Assembly: GCA_026129745.1 (NCBI GenBank)
Contig: JAHCHL010000004.1
Coordinates: forward strand, 1 to 64,000
From: Fimbriimonadales bacterium
GTDB lineage: Bacteria; Armatimonadota; Fimbriimonadia; Fimbriimonadales; ATM1
Direction of reading: 5' to 3'
DNA: 64,000 bases
The translations under genes and the position numbers were made by a program. Within the stretch, counting starts at the first letter, position 1. Each line of letters begins with the position of its first letter. The notes beneath the pieces are model-generated. The model had not been told where the DNA came from. It saw only the letters and a program-made list of their open reading frames with translations, and did no database searches. Positions 44,668 to 54,212 of the stretch are shown here, in pieces.

Positions 44668-45216
44668 TCAGAGGACTTTTTTTTGCAAAGCGCGAAGGGC
44701 AGCCCTTAGTTCCCTAGCGAGATCAGCCTCGGCATCGATTTCGAGAAACGAGTGCTCAGTCAGCGGGATGCGCCTGACGAGCCTCTCATCTGACTCCTTG
44801 TAGCGGAGTCTCGACTCATAGACCCGTGGAGCCTCCGAGAGCGAAAAGCTCTTCGATGGCCAAATTTCAAGTGATGGCTTGGTCTCGTCTCCGGCCAGCC
44901 ACTTCTCCGCTTCCTGCTCAAGAACCTCGTCCGGAGCTGATTCAAGCTCAGCGAGCTGCTTGGAGATCAGTTCTAACCGTAGGCCGTGGTCCAAGGATGC
45001 TCTGACGATGATCAGCATCAGCAAGTGCTGGTAGGTGTACCGCGCGAATTTCGCCGGCCCAATGGGTGGAGGGATCAGACCCTCAGACACATAGTAGCGA
45101 ACCGTGCGCTTGGTCAGCTCCTTGCCCCTGCCCGTCCGCAACAGTCGATTGGCGGAATCGACCAGCTCCTCGAGACTGAATGGAGCGAGCGAGCGATATC
45201 TTCGAACCGTCGGCAC
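44668..45216 (-). CDS. MerR-family-type transcriptional regulator
   Basis: 182 aa, GTG start. N-terminal winged helix with LVDSANRLLRTG, ELTKRTVRYYVSEGLIPPPIG (MerR HTH and wing Tyr-rich motif), ARYTYQHLLMLIIVRASLDHG, then a helical effector part (AELESAPDEVLEQEAEKWLAG). No cysteine metal site, so ligand unknown. It lies upstream of the VWA gene, with operator-like dyads between, and an octamer of these near its own start, so it may regulate both. Confidence 0.85.
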   Translation of the reverse strand: MPTVRRYRSLAPFSLEELVDSANRLLRTGRGKELTKRTVRYYVSEGLIPPPIGPAKFARYTYQHLLMLIIVRASLDHGLRLELISKQLAELESAPDEVLEQEAEKWLAGDETKPSLEIWPSKSFSLSEAPRVYESRLRYKESDERLVRRIPLTEHSFLEIDAEADLARELRAALRALQKKVL

Positions 45217-45245
45217 GCCCTAAGCTTACTCGACAGTTAGAAGCC

Positions 45246-45274
45246 ATTGTAACAGACGCGGTCGAAGCGTTAAA
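45246..45274 (-). promoter_or_regulatory. Candidate promoter of the MerR-type gene
   Basis: Minus strand TTTAAC (45269-45274) and TACAAT (45246-45251) with a 17-bp spacer, 30 bp before the GTG start at 45216. An octamer GACAGTTA (45232-45239) shared with the VWA operator follows. The 145-bp gap between this gene and the HIT gene otherwise shows nothing. Confidence 0.5.
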
Positions 45275-45361
45275 GCAAGCGCAGTGCCTCTGGCCACCAC
45301 TTCAAGGCAAGTCGCCATAGGAATTCGATGGCCTCATCCCGAACTGCACCCTAGTCAGACC

Positions 45362-45853
45362 ATGGATCGAATTTGGGCTCCTTGGAGATACACGTATATT
45401 AAATCCGCGCGCGAGGGCAGCGGCGAGTGCATCTTTGTCGAGCTGCCTGCACAGTCCGATGACCGAAAGAACCTCATTCTCTATCGCGGACAATCGGCGT
45501 TCGTGATTTTGAATGCATTTCCTTACAACAACGGGCACTTAATGGTCGCTCCCTATAAACACACTTCCGATTTAGAAGAGCTCAATGATGCGGAGTTGCT
45601 TGAAATTCAACAGCTTGTGCGAGATTGCGTGCGCTGGCTTTCGGCGGCGTACCATCCAGAAGGGTTCAACATTGGCGTGAATCTCGGAAGGGCAGCCGGA
45701 GCGGGAATCGAAGACCACCTCCACTGGCACATCGTCCCTCGCTGGTCGGGGGATACGAATTTCATGCCGGTCGTTGGCGAGGTCCGCGTGCTGCCCCAAA
45801 GCCTCGAGGAATCCTACGATTCGATCAAGGCCGTCATCGATTCCGAAGGGTAA
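45362..45853 (+). CDS. HIT-family protein (Ap4A phosphorylase/nucleotide hydrolase-like)
   Basis: 163 aa from the ATG at 45362 (MDRIWAPWRYTYI, the typical start of this HIT branch; the longer frame from 45284 is unlikely). Core motifs NAFPYNNGHLMVAP and DHLHWHIVPRW contain the HxHxH histidine triad with the catalytic middle His. Cleaves or transfers nucleotides such as diadenosine polyphosphates. Precedes valS by 37 bp. Confidence 0.93.
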   Translation: MDRIWAPWRYTYIKSAREGSGECIFVELPAQSDDRKNLILYRGQSAFVILNAFPYNNGHLMVAPYKHTSDLEELNDAELLEIQQLVRDCVRWLSAAYHPEGFNIGVNLGRAAGAGIEDHLHWHIVPRWSGDTNFMPVVGEVRVLPQSLEESYDSIKAVIDSEG

Positions 45854-45890
45854 ACTCCAGCCAGCTTTCGCAACAGGAAGGTGTTTTCGA

Positions 45891-48503
45891 ATGACGGATT
45901 CGACGCTTTCCACCCGCTACGACCCGAAGCTGGTGGAAGAACATTGGTATCGCACGTGGGAATTCGCCGGCCTTTTCCGGCCTGAGTATCGCCGCTCTGA
46001 ACGGCGGTTCTGCATTACAATACCCCCCCCTAACGTCACCGGTAGCTTGCACATGGGGCACGCCCTTTGCTATTCCATTCAAGACGCCTTGGGTCGCTGG
46101 AAACGGATGCAGGGCTATGAAGTTCTCATTCTTCCTGGCACCGATCACGCAGGCATTGCGACGCAGAAAGTTGTTGAAAGTCAGTTGCGAGAAGAAGGCA
46201 AGTCGCGCTTCGATCTGGGACGCGAGCTGTTTGTCGAGCGTGTTTGGAAATGGAAAGAAGAGTCGGGCGGGACGATTCTCAAACAGTTCAAGCGATTGGG
46301 TTTTGCATTCGATTGGAGCCGAGAGCGCTTCACGATGGATCCGGCTTATCACGATGCAGTTTTGAAAGTGTTTATCGACTGGTTTGAGCGAGGGCTTATC
46401 TATCGCGGCAAACGCATTGTTAACTGGGACCCTGGCCTCAAAACAAGCCTAAGCGATATCGAGGTTTATGATGAAGTTAGACGAGGAAAGCTATATCATT
46501 TCAGATATCCGTTCGCAGATGGATCTGGTCACATCGTGATCGCGACCACCCGGCCTGAGACCATGCTCGCCGACGTCGCTGTTGCCGTCAATCCGAGTGA
46601 CGACCGGTATTCCAAACTCATTGGCAAGACCATCCTCTTGCCACTCGTCGGTCGCGAGATCCCCTTGATCGCCGACGAGTATCCGGATCCGGAATTCGGC
46701 ACCGGAGCCGTGAAGGTCACACCCGCGCACGATCCAAACGATTACGAAATTGGATTGCGAATGGGAATCGACATGATCAGCGTACCGGTTTGCATCGACG
46801 AAGACGCAAAGATAATCGCTGAAGGAACGCCCTATCACGGACTTGATCGGTATGAAGCGCGAAAGCGAATCGTCGCAGATTTAGAAAGTCAGGGCTTAAT
46901 TGAAAAGATCGAAGACTACGACATCCCACTCAAGATCAGCGATCGCAGCGGCCAAGTCATCGAGCCACTTCTTAGCGAGCAATGGTTCTGCAAAATGAAG
47001 GAATTGGCCGCCCCAGCCATTGAGGCGGTGCGGTCTGGAGAAGTGAGGTTTTCGCCACCACGATATGCGGATGTTTATCTGAACTGGATGGAGAACATCC
47101 GTGATTGGTGCCTTAGCCGACAGCTCTGGTGGGGCCACAGAGTCCCCGTCTATTACGCAGAAAACGGCGACCCGATTGCCGCCATGAACCAACAGGAAGC
47201 GGAGCAGAAGGCGGGTGGCCCCGTCACTCCCGATCCGGACGTGCTCGACACGTGGTTTTCAAGCGCACTTTGGCCGTTCGCGACCCTTGGATGGCCTGCG
47301 CAAACAGAGGATCTCGAACGATACTATCCGACAAACGTGCTCGTGACCTCGCGCGACATCATCTACCTGTGGGTCGCCCGTATGATCGTCGATGGGATCG
47401 ACCAAATAAAGAAGATTCCATTCCACGACGTTTACATTTACGCGACGGTGCTGACCGAAGATGGCAAGCGAATGAGCAAGTCGCTGGGGACCGGAGTCGA
47501 TCCCATCGCATACATCGACAATTATGGAGCCGACGCAATGCGGTTCTCGCTGTTGGTGCAAACCGGATTCAATCAGGAAATCCGTTTCGGCGACAAGCGA
47601 ATCGAAGAAGCTCGCAACTTTTGCAACAAGATTTGGAACGCATCTCGCTTCGTCCTCATGAATCTCGATGGGTACTCAGAAGGCGAAATCGAAAATCTGC
47701 AACTTGAGGATAAATGGATTCTTTCGAGGCTCTATGCCTGTTCTAACGCAGTTAATACGGCCTTGAATAGTTACAACATGATGGATGCCTGTAAGGCACT
47801 TTATGACTTTTTCTGGAGCGATTTTTGCGACTGGTACATTGAGATCGTCAAATCGAGGTTGGCCAGTCGCGATCAGCGCGCTGTGCCACAGAGAGTGTTG
47901 CATCGCTGCTTGGACACTTTCTGCCGACTGTTGCATCCGTTCATGCCGCATATCACCGAAGAGATTTGGCACAAATTGCCTGGAACGGATACGCACGCGT
48001 TTCTCGATTATATGGATTGGCCTGTCATTCCGATCGAGTGGAGAGACGAGGCCATCGAACGTGAAATGATAAGGCGACAAGAGATTGTACGGGAAGCCAG
48101 AAGCCTTCGCCAGGAGTTTGGACTGTCCCCCGGGCTTGTGCTTCCTGTCATCCACATTGTTGGATTCGATGGCGACACGGAATTGATTCGCACACAAGCG
48201 CGTTTCGAGAGCGTTGAGACGAGCGTGCCCATCGGAGTGCACGTCAGTTCAACGGTCGCAGGAGTCGACGTTCACTTGCCGATCGAGGGACTGGTGGATC
48301 CGGTCAAAGAGATCGCGCGGCTCGAACGCGAAATGGTCAAACTCGAGGCCGAGCTAAAGCCCCTAAAGTCCCGGCTGGAGAATCCCAGCTTTGTCGAGCG
48401 TGCAAAACCAGAAGTCGTGCAAAGGGACAAAGAGGCGGCCTTAGCTATCGAGGATCAGATCGCAAAGATGGAGTCACGCATCTCGCAATTCAAAGCGATG
48501 TGA
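45891..48503 (+). CDS. valS: Valyl-tRNA synthetase
   Basis: 870 aa from the ATG at 45891, with AAGGTG ribosome binding site. Class Ia signatures: HMGH (54-57) in PPPNVTGSLHMGHA, the editing domain, KRMSKSLG (about 525-532) and an anticodon-binding domain, ending with a coiled-coil arm (LEREMVKLEAELKPL). Charges tRNA-Val and edits threonine. A C8 tract at 46023-46030 codes PPP in frame. Length usual. Confidence 0.98.
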   Translation: MTDSTLSTRYDPKLVEEHWYRTWEFAGLFRPEYRRSERRFCITIPPPNVTGSLHMGHALCYSIQDALGRWKRMQGYEVLILPGTDHAGIATQKVVESQLREEGKSRFDLGRELFVERVWKWKEESGGTILKQFKRLGFAFDWSRERFTMDPAYHDAVLKVFIDWFERGLIYRGKRIVNWDPGLKTSLSDIEVYDEVRRGKLYHFRYPFADGSGHIVIATTRPETMLADVAVAVNPSDDRYSKLIGKTILLPLVGREIPLIADEYPDPEFGTGAVKVTPAHDPNDYEIGLRMGIDMISVPVCIDEDAKIIAEGTPYHGLDRYEARKRIVADLESQGLIEKIEDYDIPLKISDRSGQVIEPLLSEQWFCKMKELAAPAIEAVRSGEVRFSPPRYADVYLNWMENIRDWCLSRQLWWGHRVPVYYAENGDPIAAMNQQEAEQKAGGPVTPDPDVLDTWFSSALWPFATLGWPAQTEDLERYYPTNVLVTSRDIIYLWVARMIVDGIDQIKKIPFHDVYIYATVLTEDGKRMSKSLGTGVDPIAYIDNYGADAMRFSLLVQTGFNQEIRFGDKRIEEARNFCNKIWNASRFVLMNLDGYSEGEIENLQLEDKWILSRLYACSNAVNTALNSYNMMDACKALYDFFWSDFCDWYIEIVKSRLASRDQRAVPQRVLHRCLDTFCRLLHPFMPHITEEIWHKLPGTDTHAFLDYMDWPVIPIEWRDEAIEREMIRRQEIVREARSLRQEFGLSPGLVLPVIHIVGFDGDTELIRTQARFESVETSVPIGVHVSSTVAGVDVHLPIEGLVDPVKEIARLEREMVKLEAELKPLKSRLENPSFVERAKPEVVQRDKEAALAIEDQIAKMESRISQFKAM

Positions 48504-48559
48504 TCCTGCGGACGAATTGCTGCTCCTGATCGTAAGAATCGGGTGATTGGATTTCCAAT

Positions 48560-49876
48560 ATGACGCGCAGGAAGTTTCTCCTCGGCTTGGTCACGCTGCT
48601 GATTCTGTTGGCAGCGGCGATGGCAGTTGCTTGGATTTTCTCCGATTCAGGGTCGGACGGGCAGCTTGCGAGAGCACTCGATCGGGCCCGGAAAAATGGG
48701 CTTGTAGTCGATCTCCCAGAGCTTGAGTCGTCGATCCCCGGGCCCAACCCTGCAGCGCTCGCGGCATGGAAGCGCGCCGACGAAATGGAGTACGCCTCAA
48801 CAGACACATCGGGGCTCGTTGCGGCAAGAGCCTGGTCCGAGGTCTTCGATCAGATGAGGCGTGGCCATGCAAATTCAGCGGACGCTGAAGCTGCCCTTGC
48901 GATAGCGAAAAACAAACTGGAAGCTTTCGAAGCCGCGGTTAACCTTGGCCCATTCACGATTGAAAGGAGCTGGGACGAACTCCACACGGCGCAATTTCCC
49001 GAATCGCAGTTTTTCCGTAACGGAATCAGGCACATCGCGGCCAGAGCGGTTTATCTCGCTCAGACAGGCGACGTCGATGGAGCCATTCGAGACCTTAGAA
49101 CGTGCATGCACATCTTCAAGCTGGTGTCCGAACAGCCCTTCTTGGTTGGGAAAATGGCCCATGCTCGAACTGTCTATCCAATCGCGCAGGCCGTTCAATC
49201 GATGGCTACCATGCTTCGAGGCAATTCGTCAGCTCTCAAGCAAATCGAGGACTCGATATCTGACTTTGCCGTCGATGAATCAAGCAAATTCTTAGGACAC
49301 CAATTGGCAGCGCTGCGACACGCGACGGCGCTAATGCGGACCCAGAATCGACAACCTTCCGAATTCACGCAGCGAGACATCGGCTTCTTGGACTGGTACT
49401 ACATCAAGGGCGCACGTGGAGCCGAGGCGATGCTCGCTGAGTACTTCGTAGAGCTGGCAAAAGTTTGGCCGGACCCTGAAGCGGTCCGAAACGTTCAAAG
49501 AGAGTTTCGTTCGACGAGTGCGTTCTTGGATCCTGGAGTTGGGTTGGCCAAGGCGCTCGTGCCGAGGCTCGATCGGTTTGCTGTGCAAATCAATACATCA
49601 AGCGCATTTTGCCGAGTGACAAGGATAGGCGTAGCGGCGCTGCGGCTGCGTTCAGCAAGCGGAGATTGGCCCACCTTGATGGAGGCCGCGGCCTCGGCAG
49701 GTGTCTCGGCGGTAGACCCCTTCGCCGGAGAGCCGTTCAAGTACAGAATTCAGTCCCATGGTCTCGTTGTCTACAGCGTTGGACAGAATCTTCGCGACGA
49801 CGGTGGCAATGTCGATCGTCGCGAAGGACACGATGACTTCGTTCGGTTCGTGATTCGACTACCGAACAACCCTTAG
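48560..49876 (+). CDS. Membrane-anchored exported protein of unknown function
   Basis: 438 aa with an N-terminal helix (FLLGLVTLLILLAAAMAVAW) and a long soluble extracytoplasmic domain rich in alpha-helix (EAALAIAKNKLEAFEAAV, YLAQTGDVDGAIRDLRTCMH, WDELHTAQFPE). It ends with GEPFKYRIQSHGLVVYSVGQNLRDDGG, which resembles the C-terminal motif of pilin-like or planctomycete/Armatimonadota exported proteins. Function unknown. Its 3' end overlaps the convergent rhodanese gene by 18 bp. Confidence 0.78.
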   Translation: MTRRKFLLGLVTLLILLAAAMAVAWIFSDSGSDGQLARALDRARKNGLVVDLPELESSIPGPNPAALAAWKRADEMEYASTDTSGLVAARAWSEVFDQMRRGHANSADAEAALAIAKNKLEAFEAAVNLGPFTIERSWDELHTAQFPESQFFRNGIRHIAARAVYLAQTGDVDGAIRDLRTCMHIFKLVSEQPFLVGKMAHARTVYPIAQAVQSMATMLRGNSSALKQIEDSISDFAVDESSKFLGHQLAALRHATALMRTQNRQPSEFTQRDIGFLDWYYIKGARGAEAMLAEYFVELAKVWPDPEAVRNVQREFRSTSAFLDPGVGLAKALVPRLDRFAVQINTSSAFCRVTRIGVAALRLRSASGDWPTLMEAAASAGVSAVDPFAGEPFKYRIQSHGLVVYSVGQNLRDDGGNVDRREGHDDFVRFVIRLPNNP

Positions 49877-50236
49877 TCCCTCTTCCGTCCATCTGCGCCA
49901 ACCGCCAGCCACGCTTACTGCATCTGCGAATCCCATCTCCTTTAGCACTTTCGCCGCAAGAAGGCTGCGATATCCGCCTCCACAATAGCAGACTACTTTC
50001 TGGTTCCGGTCTTGCAACTTTGGGTCGCGCTTGTGGTGTTCGTGATCCGCGTGCACTTCCAAAACTCCGCGAGGAACATTGTAAGCACCATCGACGTGGC
50101 CCTCTTCAAACTCGTGAGGCTCGCGAACATCGAGGATCAGCCATCCCTCTGCGCGATAAGTTTCGACGTCGCCCGGCGCGATTTCGCTGACCGTTTGGCG
50201 CGCCTCATTGACGTAATCATCGAGCGTGCGTGCCAT
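49859..50236 (-). CDS. Single-domain rhodanese-like sulfurtransferase
   Basis: 125 aa with the rhodanese fold: ILDVREPHEFEEGHVDGAYNVP and active loop VCYCGGGYRS with catalytic Cys85. Transfers sulfane sulfur or handles persulfides. Length fits a single-domain form such as PspE/GlpE. It follows comEC's direction and starts 4 bp before the comEC stop, so it may be expressed from the recF-comEC transcript. Confidence 0.93.
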   Translation of the reverse strand: MARTLDDYVNEARQTVSEIAPGDVETYRAEGWLILDVREPHEFEEGHVDGAYNVPRGVLEVHADHEHHKRDPKLQDRNQKVVCYCGGGYRSLLAAKVLKEMGFADAVSVAGGWRRWTEEGLRVVR

Positions 50237-50240
50237 CGTA

Positions 50241-51698
50241 TCAAAGTATATCTTCGTCGCTCATTTCTTCCTTGCGAATACGATACGGCCTGCTCACGGC
50301 AAAGAGACCGCCGACTCCAGCCGCGGCCGCCCAAGCTGGAATCGGACGCAACTCGACAGCGGCCCAGTGCGGTGACGCAAGCGTTGCATTGATCCAATCG
50401 ATCCACGCGCACGCCGAGCCAGCCAGCGAAAAATCAAAGCCATGGCTCAGCGGCTCACTCACATAGGAAAACAGCTGACCGAGTCCGACTCCAAGGTAAA
50501 CGAATGGTACAGCTGTAGCCGTCAACAAATTGGCGATCGGCGCAATGAGCGAAACCTGGCCAAAGTGCGCAGCAAGGATCGGCGCGCTGCCAAGTTGTGC
50601 GATGACAGTCACAATCAGGGCGACGGCAATCCAACGTGTTGCAATTTGCATGGTTCTGTTGCGAATGCGTGACGTCTTGCTTACGATCCATCTATTCGCT
50701 GAAGGAACGAAAAGAATCAAGCTGGCGACTGCAACGAAACTCAGCTGAAAGCCTGCATCGAACACAGCAGCAGGTTCATACATCGAAAAAAGCAGTGCAG
50801 CGAGACCGAGCAAAGAAAGCGTGTCCGGAGTCCTCTTTAAGGCTTGGATCGCGAAGAAGCTGCCAGCCATCACCGTCGCACGTAAGACAGGAGGCTTCGA
50901 ACCAACCGCAAAGCAGTAAATGACAAGCAAGACGATTGCAAGGATGCATTGAACGGTTCTGGGAATCGGAAGATGCGAAAGAAGGAACATCAGCACACCC
51001 GCAATCAGGAGAACATTGAATCCGCTGGTTGCAAGCAAGTGCATCGTTCCTGCGCGCTTCATGTTTTGATGGACACTCTGGGAAACCAACCCTTGTTGCC
51101 CGGCTACGATTCCCATGGCAAGTCCAGCGCGCTCTTTCGGCAAATGACGCAAAAGCCTATTCCACGTCGAAGTCCTCCACTCAGACCCGATCGCTCCTAA
51201 CCCCTTGCCCGGCTCCAACAGCTCGACGGATCCGCCAAAAACGACATACATCGATTGCGATACCCCCCTCTTTTCCCAGTACCTGATCGATTCACCTTTT
51301 ATCGGAGCGACATTGCCCGTAACTTGCACATAGTCTCCTGCCATTAGCCATTGCGATGATCTTGCTGTTACCAGAATCGACCTGCTTTCAGATCGCAAAA
51401 CGAAGCTCTGCGAGCGCAGTCTTAGATTCGGCGTTTCGGAAACGTATCCAGTAACTTCATAGTGACCCGGAGCAAGTTCTGGACCTGGAGTCGGGGCAAA
51501 GAGTGCGCGTGAAAATCCCATAAGCATCAAGGCAAATGAAAGCCACAGGTGCCTTCTCGACAAGGCGATAGACAATGTAACTAAAAGCAGAAACCAAAGC
51601 GAATAAAGCGCCAATAAACCCGCAAAGAAAGCAGGTAAACAGGCTATTAATGGCCTTTGGCAAAAATGTGGATATCTTGTTTCAATCTTCTGCCACAT
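50241..51698 (-). CDS. comEC: ComEC/Rec2-related DNA uptake channel, without lactamase-like domain
   Basis: 485 aa polytopic membrane protein. The competence domain shows AGLAMGIVAGQQGLV, MHLLATSGFNVLLIAGVLMFLLS and GSKPPVLRATVMAGSFF. The protein ends shortly after the membrane region; the usual ~250-residue metallo-beta-lactamase-like domain at the C terminus is missing. In the family, this membrane part transports single-stranded DNA. Its start overlaps dciA by 17 bp. Confidence 0.9.
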   Translation of the reverse strand: MWQKIETRYPHFCQRPLIACLPAFFAGLLALYSLWFLLLVTLSIALSRRHLWLSFALMLMGFSRALFAPTPGPELAPGHYEVTGYVSETPNLRLRSQSFVLRSESRSILVTARSSQWLMAGDYVQVTGNVAPIKGESIRYWEKRGVSQSMYVVFGGSVELLEPGKGLGAIGSEWRTSTWNRLLRHLPKERAGLAMGIVAGQQGLVSQSVHQNMKRAGTMHLLATSGFNVLLIAGVLMFLLSHLPIPRTVQCILAIVLLVIYCFAVGSKPPVLRATVMAGSFFAIQALKRTPDTLSLLGLAALLFSMYEPAAVFDAGFQLSFVAVASLILFVPSANRWIVSKTSRIRNRTMQIATRWIAVALIVTVIAQLGSAPILAAHFGQVSLIAPIANLLTATAVPFVYLGVGLGQLFSYVSEPLSHGFDFSLAGSACAWIDWINATLASPHWAAVELRPIPAWAAAAGVGGLFAVSRPYRIRKEEMSDEDIL

Positions 51699-52131
51699 CT
51701 TGTATGCGGCGTAGCGCTTTCATCTTTCCTAACGCGCGTCGACCTACCTCCTCGATCTCGCTAACTTCAAACGTAACATCAATGCTTTCCGGTTCGAGTG
51801 CGCCGAATTCATTAGAATCTGCGACTTCGGACGGTTGCACCACTGCTCCAACGGTAAATCGAATGTCGTCGAAAACATTCTCGATTCGATTGAGTTTTTC
51901 GAGAAGTTCTTGTTTATGCATGCGCAACTCTTGTGCCCAAGACGCACTTGACACGGTCACAAACAATGTTCCTGATTCAAACTTTTCTGGAGAGCATTTC
52001 TTGGCGAGGTTTTCGCCAACAACTTCTGACCAATGCGCCCAAATTCTATGTGCGCGCACGAGCTTTACCAACTCCGGCCTGCCCAGCGCGGCCGACATCA
52101 CGTCCTGTAGTCGCTTTGGATCTCTGCTCAA
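51682..52131 (-). CDS. dciA: DciA-like (DUF721) helicase-loading protein
   Basis: 149 aa with the DUF721 core: RIWAHWSEVVGENLAKKCSPEKFESGTLFV then WAQELRMHKQELLEKLN. DciA loads the replicative helicase DnaB in bacteria that lack DnaC/DnaI. The C-terminal third is variable. It overlaps the recF stop by 4 bp (ATGA) and the comEC start by 17 bp. The recF-dciA pair is typical of origin-linked regions. Confidence 0.85.
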   Translation of the reverse strand: MSRDPKRLQDVMSAALGRPELVKLVRAHRIWAHWSEVVGENLAKKCSPEKFESGTLFVTVSSASWAQELRMHKQELLEKLNRIENVFDDIRFTVGAVVQPSEVADSNEFGALEPESIDVTFEVSEIEEVGRRALGKMKALRRIQDVAED

Positions 52132-53246
52132 GCGGCCCTCACTGTTCCGTTAGATATATAAAAGATTTTGGAATTATCTGATAAATATGAGTCGACAGCG
52201 GCGAGGTCTGTCGCTGTAACAAACACCTGGCCAAGTTCTCGTGATACTTCGAGGACGTGTTGCCTTCTCGTCACATCGAGGTCCGAAAAGATGTCGTCCA
52301 ACAAGAGAGCGGGCACGCGGCCTTCTCTTGTAGTCCAATAGTCCATTTGAGCAAGCTTGATGGCAAGAACCGCGGTTCGCGATTGCCCTTGACTTGCAAA
52401 TGAAAATGCACTTTTGCCATCGACGAGAATCTCGATGTCGTCTCGATGCGGACCGCAAGTTGTTGCGCCAATTACAATGTCGTTTGGTCGCTTTCGTTCT
52501 AATTCTGCAATCAAATCATTCGCAGTAACCGCATCGTCGTTCAATTGGTACTGCAGCGACAATCGTTCGTTGTCACCAGCCAACTGCATGTGTCTTGTGT
52601 TCGCTAAGACGGAGAGCTCCGATAGGTAGCCGCTTCTCATCTCTCGAAGAGTTGCTCCAGATAAAGACAGCTTTTTATCCCAGACTTCTAAATTTCTTGC
52701 TTGCTCGCTTCCATCCCTGACGCGCTTGAGCAAGGCGTTCCGATGCTCGAGGCTGCGCTTGTATTCAGAGAACGATCGCAAGTACTTAGCACTGAATTGA
52801 GAGATCTCCAAATCGACGAACCTTCGTCGCCAAGATGGTTCACCTACAATCAATTCCAAATCGACAGATGCAAACGCTATGGTCGGCGCTCTCCCTAATA
52901 GGTCTTGAATCCGAGGCAACTGCGATTCGCCGATCGTTGCAAACCTTCTGCCTGTCTTCGGAATCGTGATTCCTATTTCGGAATCGCCAAGGTTCGCTGC
53001 GATGGAAGAAGATTCCGCGCCAACTTGGATCATCGCCTTGTCCTTCGCCCCTCGAAACGACCGTGTTGTCGAAATCACTGATATCGCTTCGAGTAGGTTC
53101 GACTTTCCCTGCGCGTTCGGTCCAATGAGCAGATTCAGCTCTTCGCCAAACTCAACTTCAAGATTTGAATAGTTCCGAAACTGCCGCAGCCTAAGGGTCT
53201 CAAAACGAATGGCTTCTCCACACCTCCGGAATGATTCAAGAAACAC
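52128..53246 (-). CDS. recF: DNA replication and repair protein RecF
   Basis: 372 aa from GTG at 53246. LRLRQFRNYSNLEVEFGEELNLLIGPNAQGKSN contains the RecF start and Walker A; ABC signature SFASQGQSRTAVLAIKL and Walker B VPALLLDDIFSDLD are present. RecF acts in gap repair and fork restart, with RecO and RecR. A non-standard start (ATT at 53210, GGAG 5 nt before) would match the usual RecF N terminus better, but the GTG is kept. Downstream dciA overlaps by 4 bp. Confidence 0.95.
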   Translation of the reverse strand: MFLESFRRCGEAIRFETLRLRQFRNYSNLEVEFGEELNLLIGPNAQGKSNLLEAISVISTTRSFRGAKDKAMIQVGAESSSIAANLGDSEIGITIPKTGRRFATIGESQLPRIQDLLGRAPTIAFASVDLELIVGEPSWRRRFVDLEISQFSAKYLRSFSEYKRSLEHRNALLKRVRDGSEQARNLEVWDKKLSLSGATLREMRSGYLSELSVLANTRHMQLAGDNERLSLQYQLNDDAVTANDLIAELERKRPNDIVIGATTCGPHRDDIEILVDGKSAFSFASQGQSRTAVLAIKLAQMDYWTTREGRVPALLLDDIFSDLDVTRRQHVLEVSRELGQVFVTATDLAAVDSYLSDNSKIFYISNGTVRAA

Positions 53247-53440
53247 TTTAACTATCCTCGTTGCTCTTTTTGTGTTGGAACGGAATGTTGAGAACAGTAC
53301 TCATTGAGGCCGAATGTCGCCAAAAACGCCGTAGAGATCTTGGGGAAAATCCAGGAGAAACGGTGTTGAAAACGAACCAATTCTCCACAGTAGCCAAGCC
53401 CCAGATCTTCCCCACAGTGGTTATGAAAGGGTTCTTCACA
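53214..53440. other. Candidate DnaA-box cluster, possible origin region
   Basis: Four 9-mers close to the DnaA box TTATCCACA: TTCTCCACA at 53214-53222 and 53381-53389, TTCCCCACA at 53408-53416, and TTCTTCACA at 53432-53440, all in one orientation, the last three at 27 and 24 bp spacing. The region covers the recF start, the 189-bp gap and the RDD stop. None is a perfect box. Confidence 0.4.
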
Positions 53441-54182
53441 GTAGGCCGTGACGCCGCGCGTATTTCATCACGGTGGCCTCCATCAAATAGACTGGGTGAA
53501 CGTCCATATACGACCCGATGCCATGCCTATTGGCGACGGGCAGCCACACTTCTTTTAGGAGCCTCTGCTGAACGTAGCCAGGCATGTCCGGATACCGATC
53601 GCATAGCGTCTTCACCGCGAGGTACTCCTCGATGGTCATGCCGCGGAGATCGCCGACGAGCTCTTCAAGCGGGTGCTCTGCTTCGGTCAGTGCCGTGCTG
53701 AGCGGCACCGGATCCACATTTCGTCTCTCGCGCACGACGATGGTATTCGCGGCAAGGTCCCCAAGTCGCTGGCTCTTTTCCGTGAAAAACATCGCCATCA
53801 GTCCAAGAGTGTAGAAGCTTGGCAGCATATCGCCGAGCCTCAAGATGTTGCGAAGAAATGCTGCGCCGGGTGTGACCGGCGAGCCGTCCGCCATTTTCAC
53901 GCGTATTCCAAAGGCCTTCTTGCCAAGGGTCTGGCCGTTCCAAAGTGCTTCGAGTAGTATGTGGTAGCCAAGAAAGATGACCAATGTGAGGACGGCCATC
54001 ATAAGCATTCCCATTCCGGGAGACACTAACGCGATGAGCACGGTCAACATGGACACCGCATAGATCAAGATGGCCATCACAATCGTGTCGATCAAATACG
54101 CACCGACTCGGGAACCAATTCCAGCGAGTGGGTACTTGATCGCCACCTTTTCAGGGGTCAGGATTGCGTACTCGACTGGCAC
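53436..54182 (-). CDS. RDD-family membrane protein
   Basis: 248 aa. The RDD signature is in GSRVGAYLIDTIVM (Arg, then Asp in helix 1) and later LRLGDMLP; about four helices, with GQTLGKKAFGIRV. RDD proteins are small transporters or membrane scaffolds of unclear function, often near MoxR, DUF58 and SpoIIM genes. Here it is divergent from DUF58. The C-terminal 100 residues are soluble (VGDLRGMTIEEYLAV). Confidence 0.88.
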   Translation of the reverse strand: MPVEYAILTPEKVAIKYPLAGIGSRVGAYLIDTIVMAILIYAVSMLTVLIALVSPGMGMLMMAVLTLVIFLGYHILLEALWNGQTLGKKAFGIRVKMADGSPVTPGAAFLRNILRLGDMLPSFYTLGLMAMFFTEKSQRLGDLAANTIVVRERRNVDPVPLSTALTEAEHPLEELVGDLRGMTIEEYLAVKTLCDRYPDMPGYVQQRLLKEVWLPVANRHGIGSYMDVHPVYLMEATVMKYARRHGLL

Positions 54183-54212
54183 CGAAGTGAGCGTACCTCA
54201 GGGGTTGTCGAC

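Noticed and set aside
46023-46030. C8 run in valS as a frameshift candidate
   Set aside because: It encodes PPP of the conserved PPPNVTG motif and the frame continues normally.
53248-53439. 63-codon frame upstream of recF
   Set aside because: No ribosome binding site and no pattern; the stretch looks like DnaA-box-like repeats read through.
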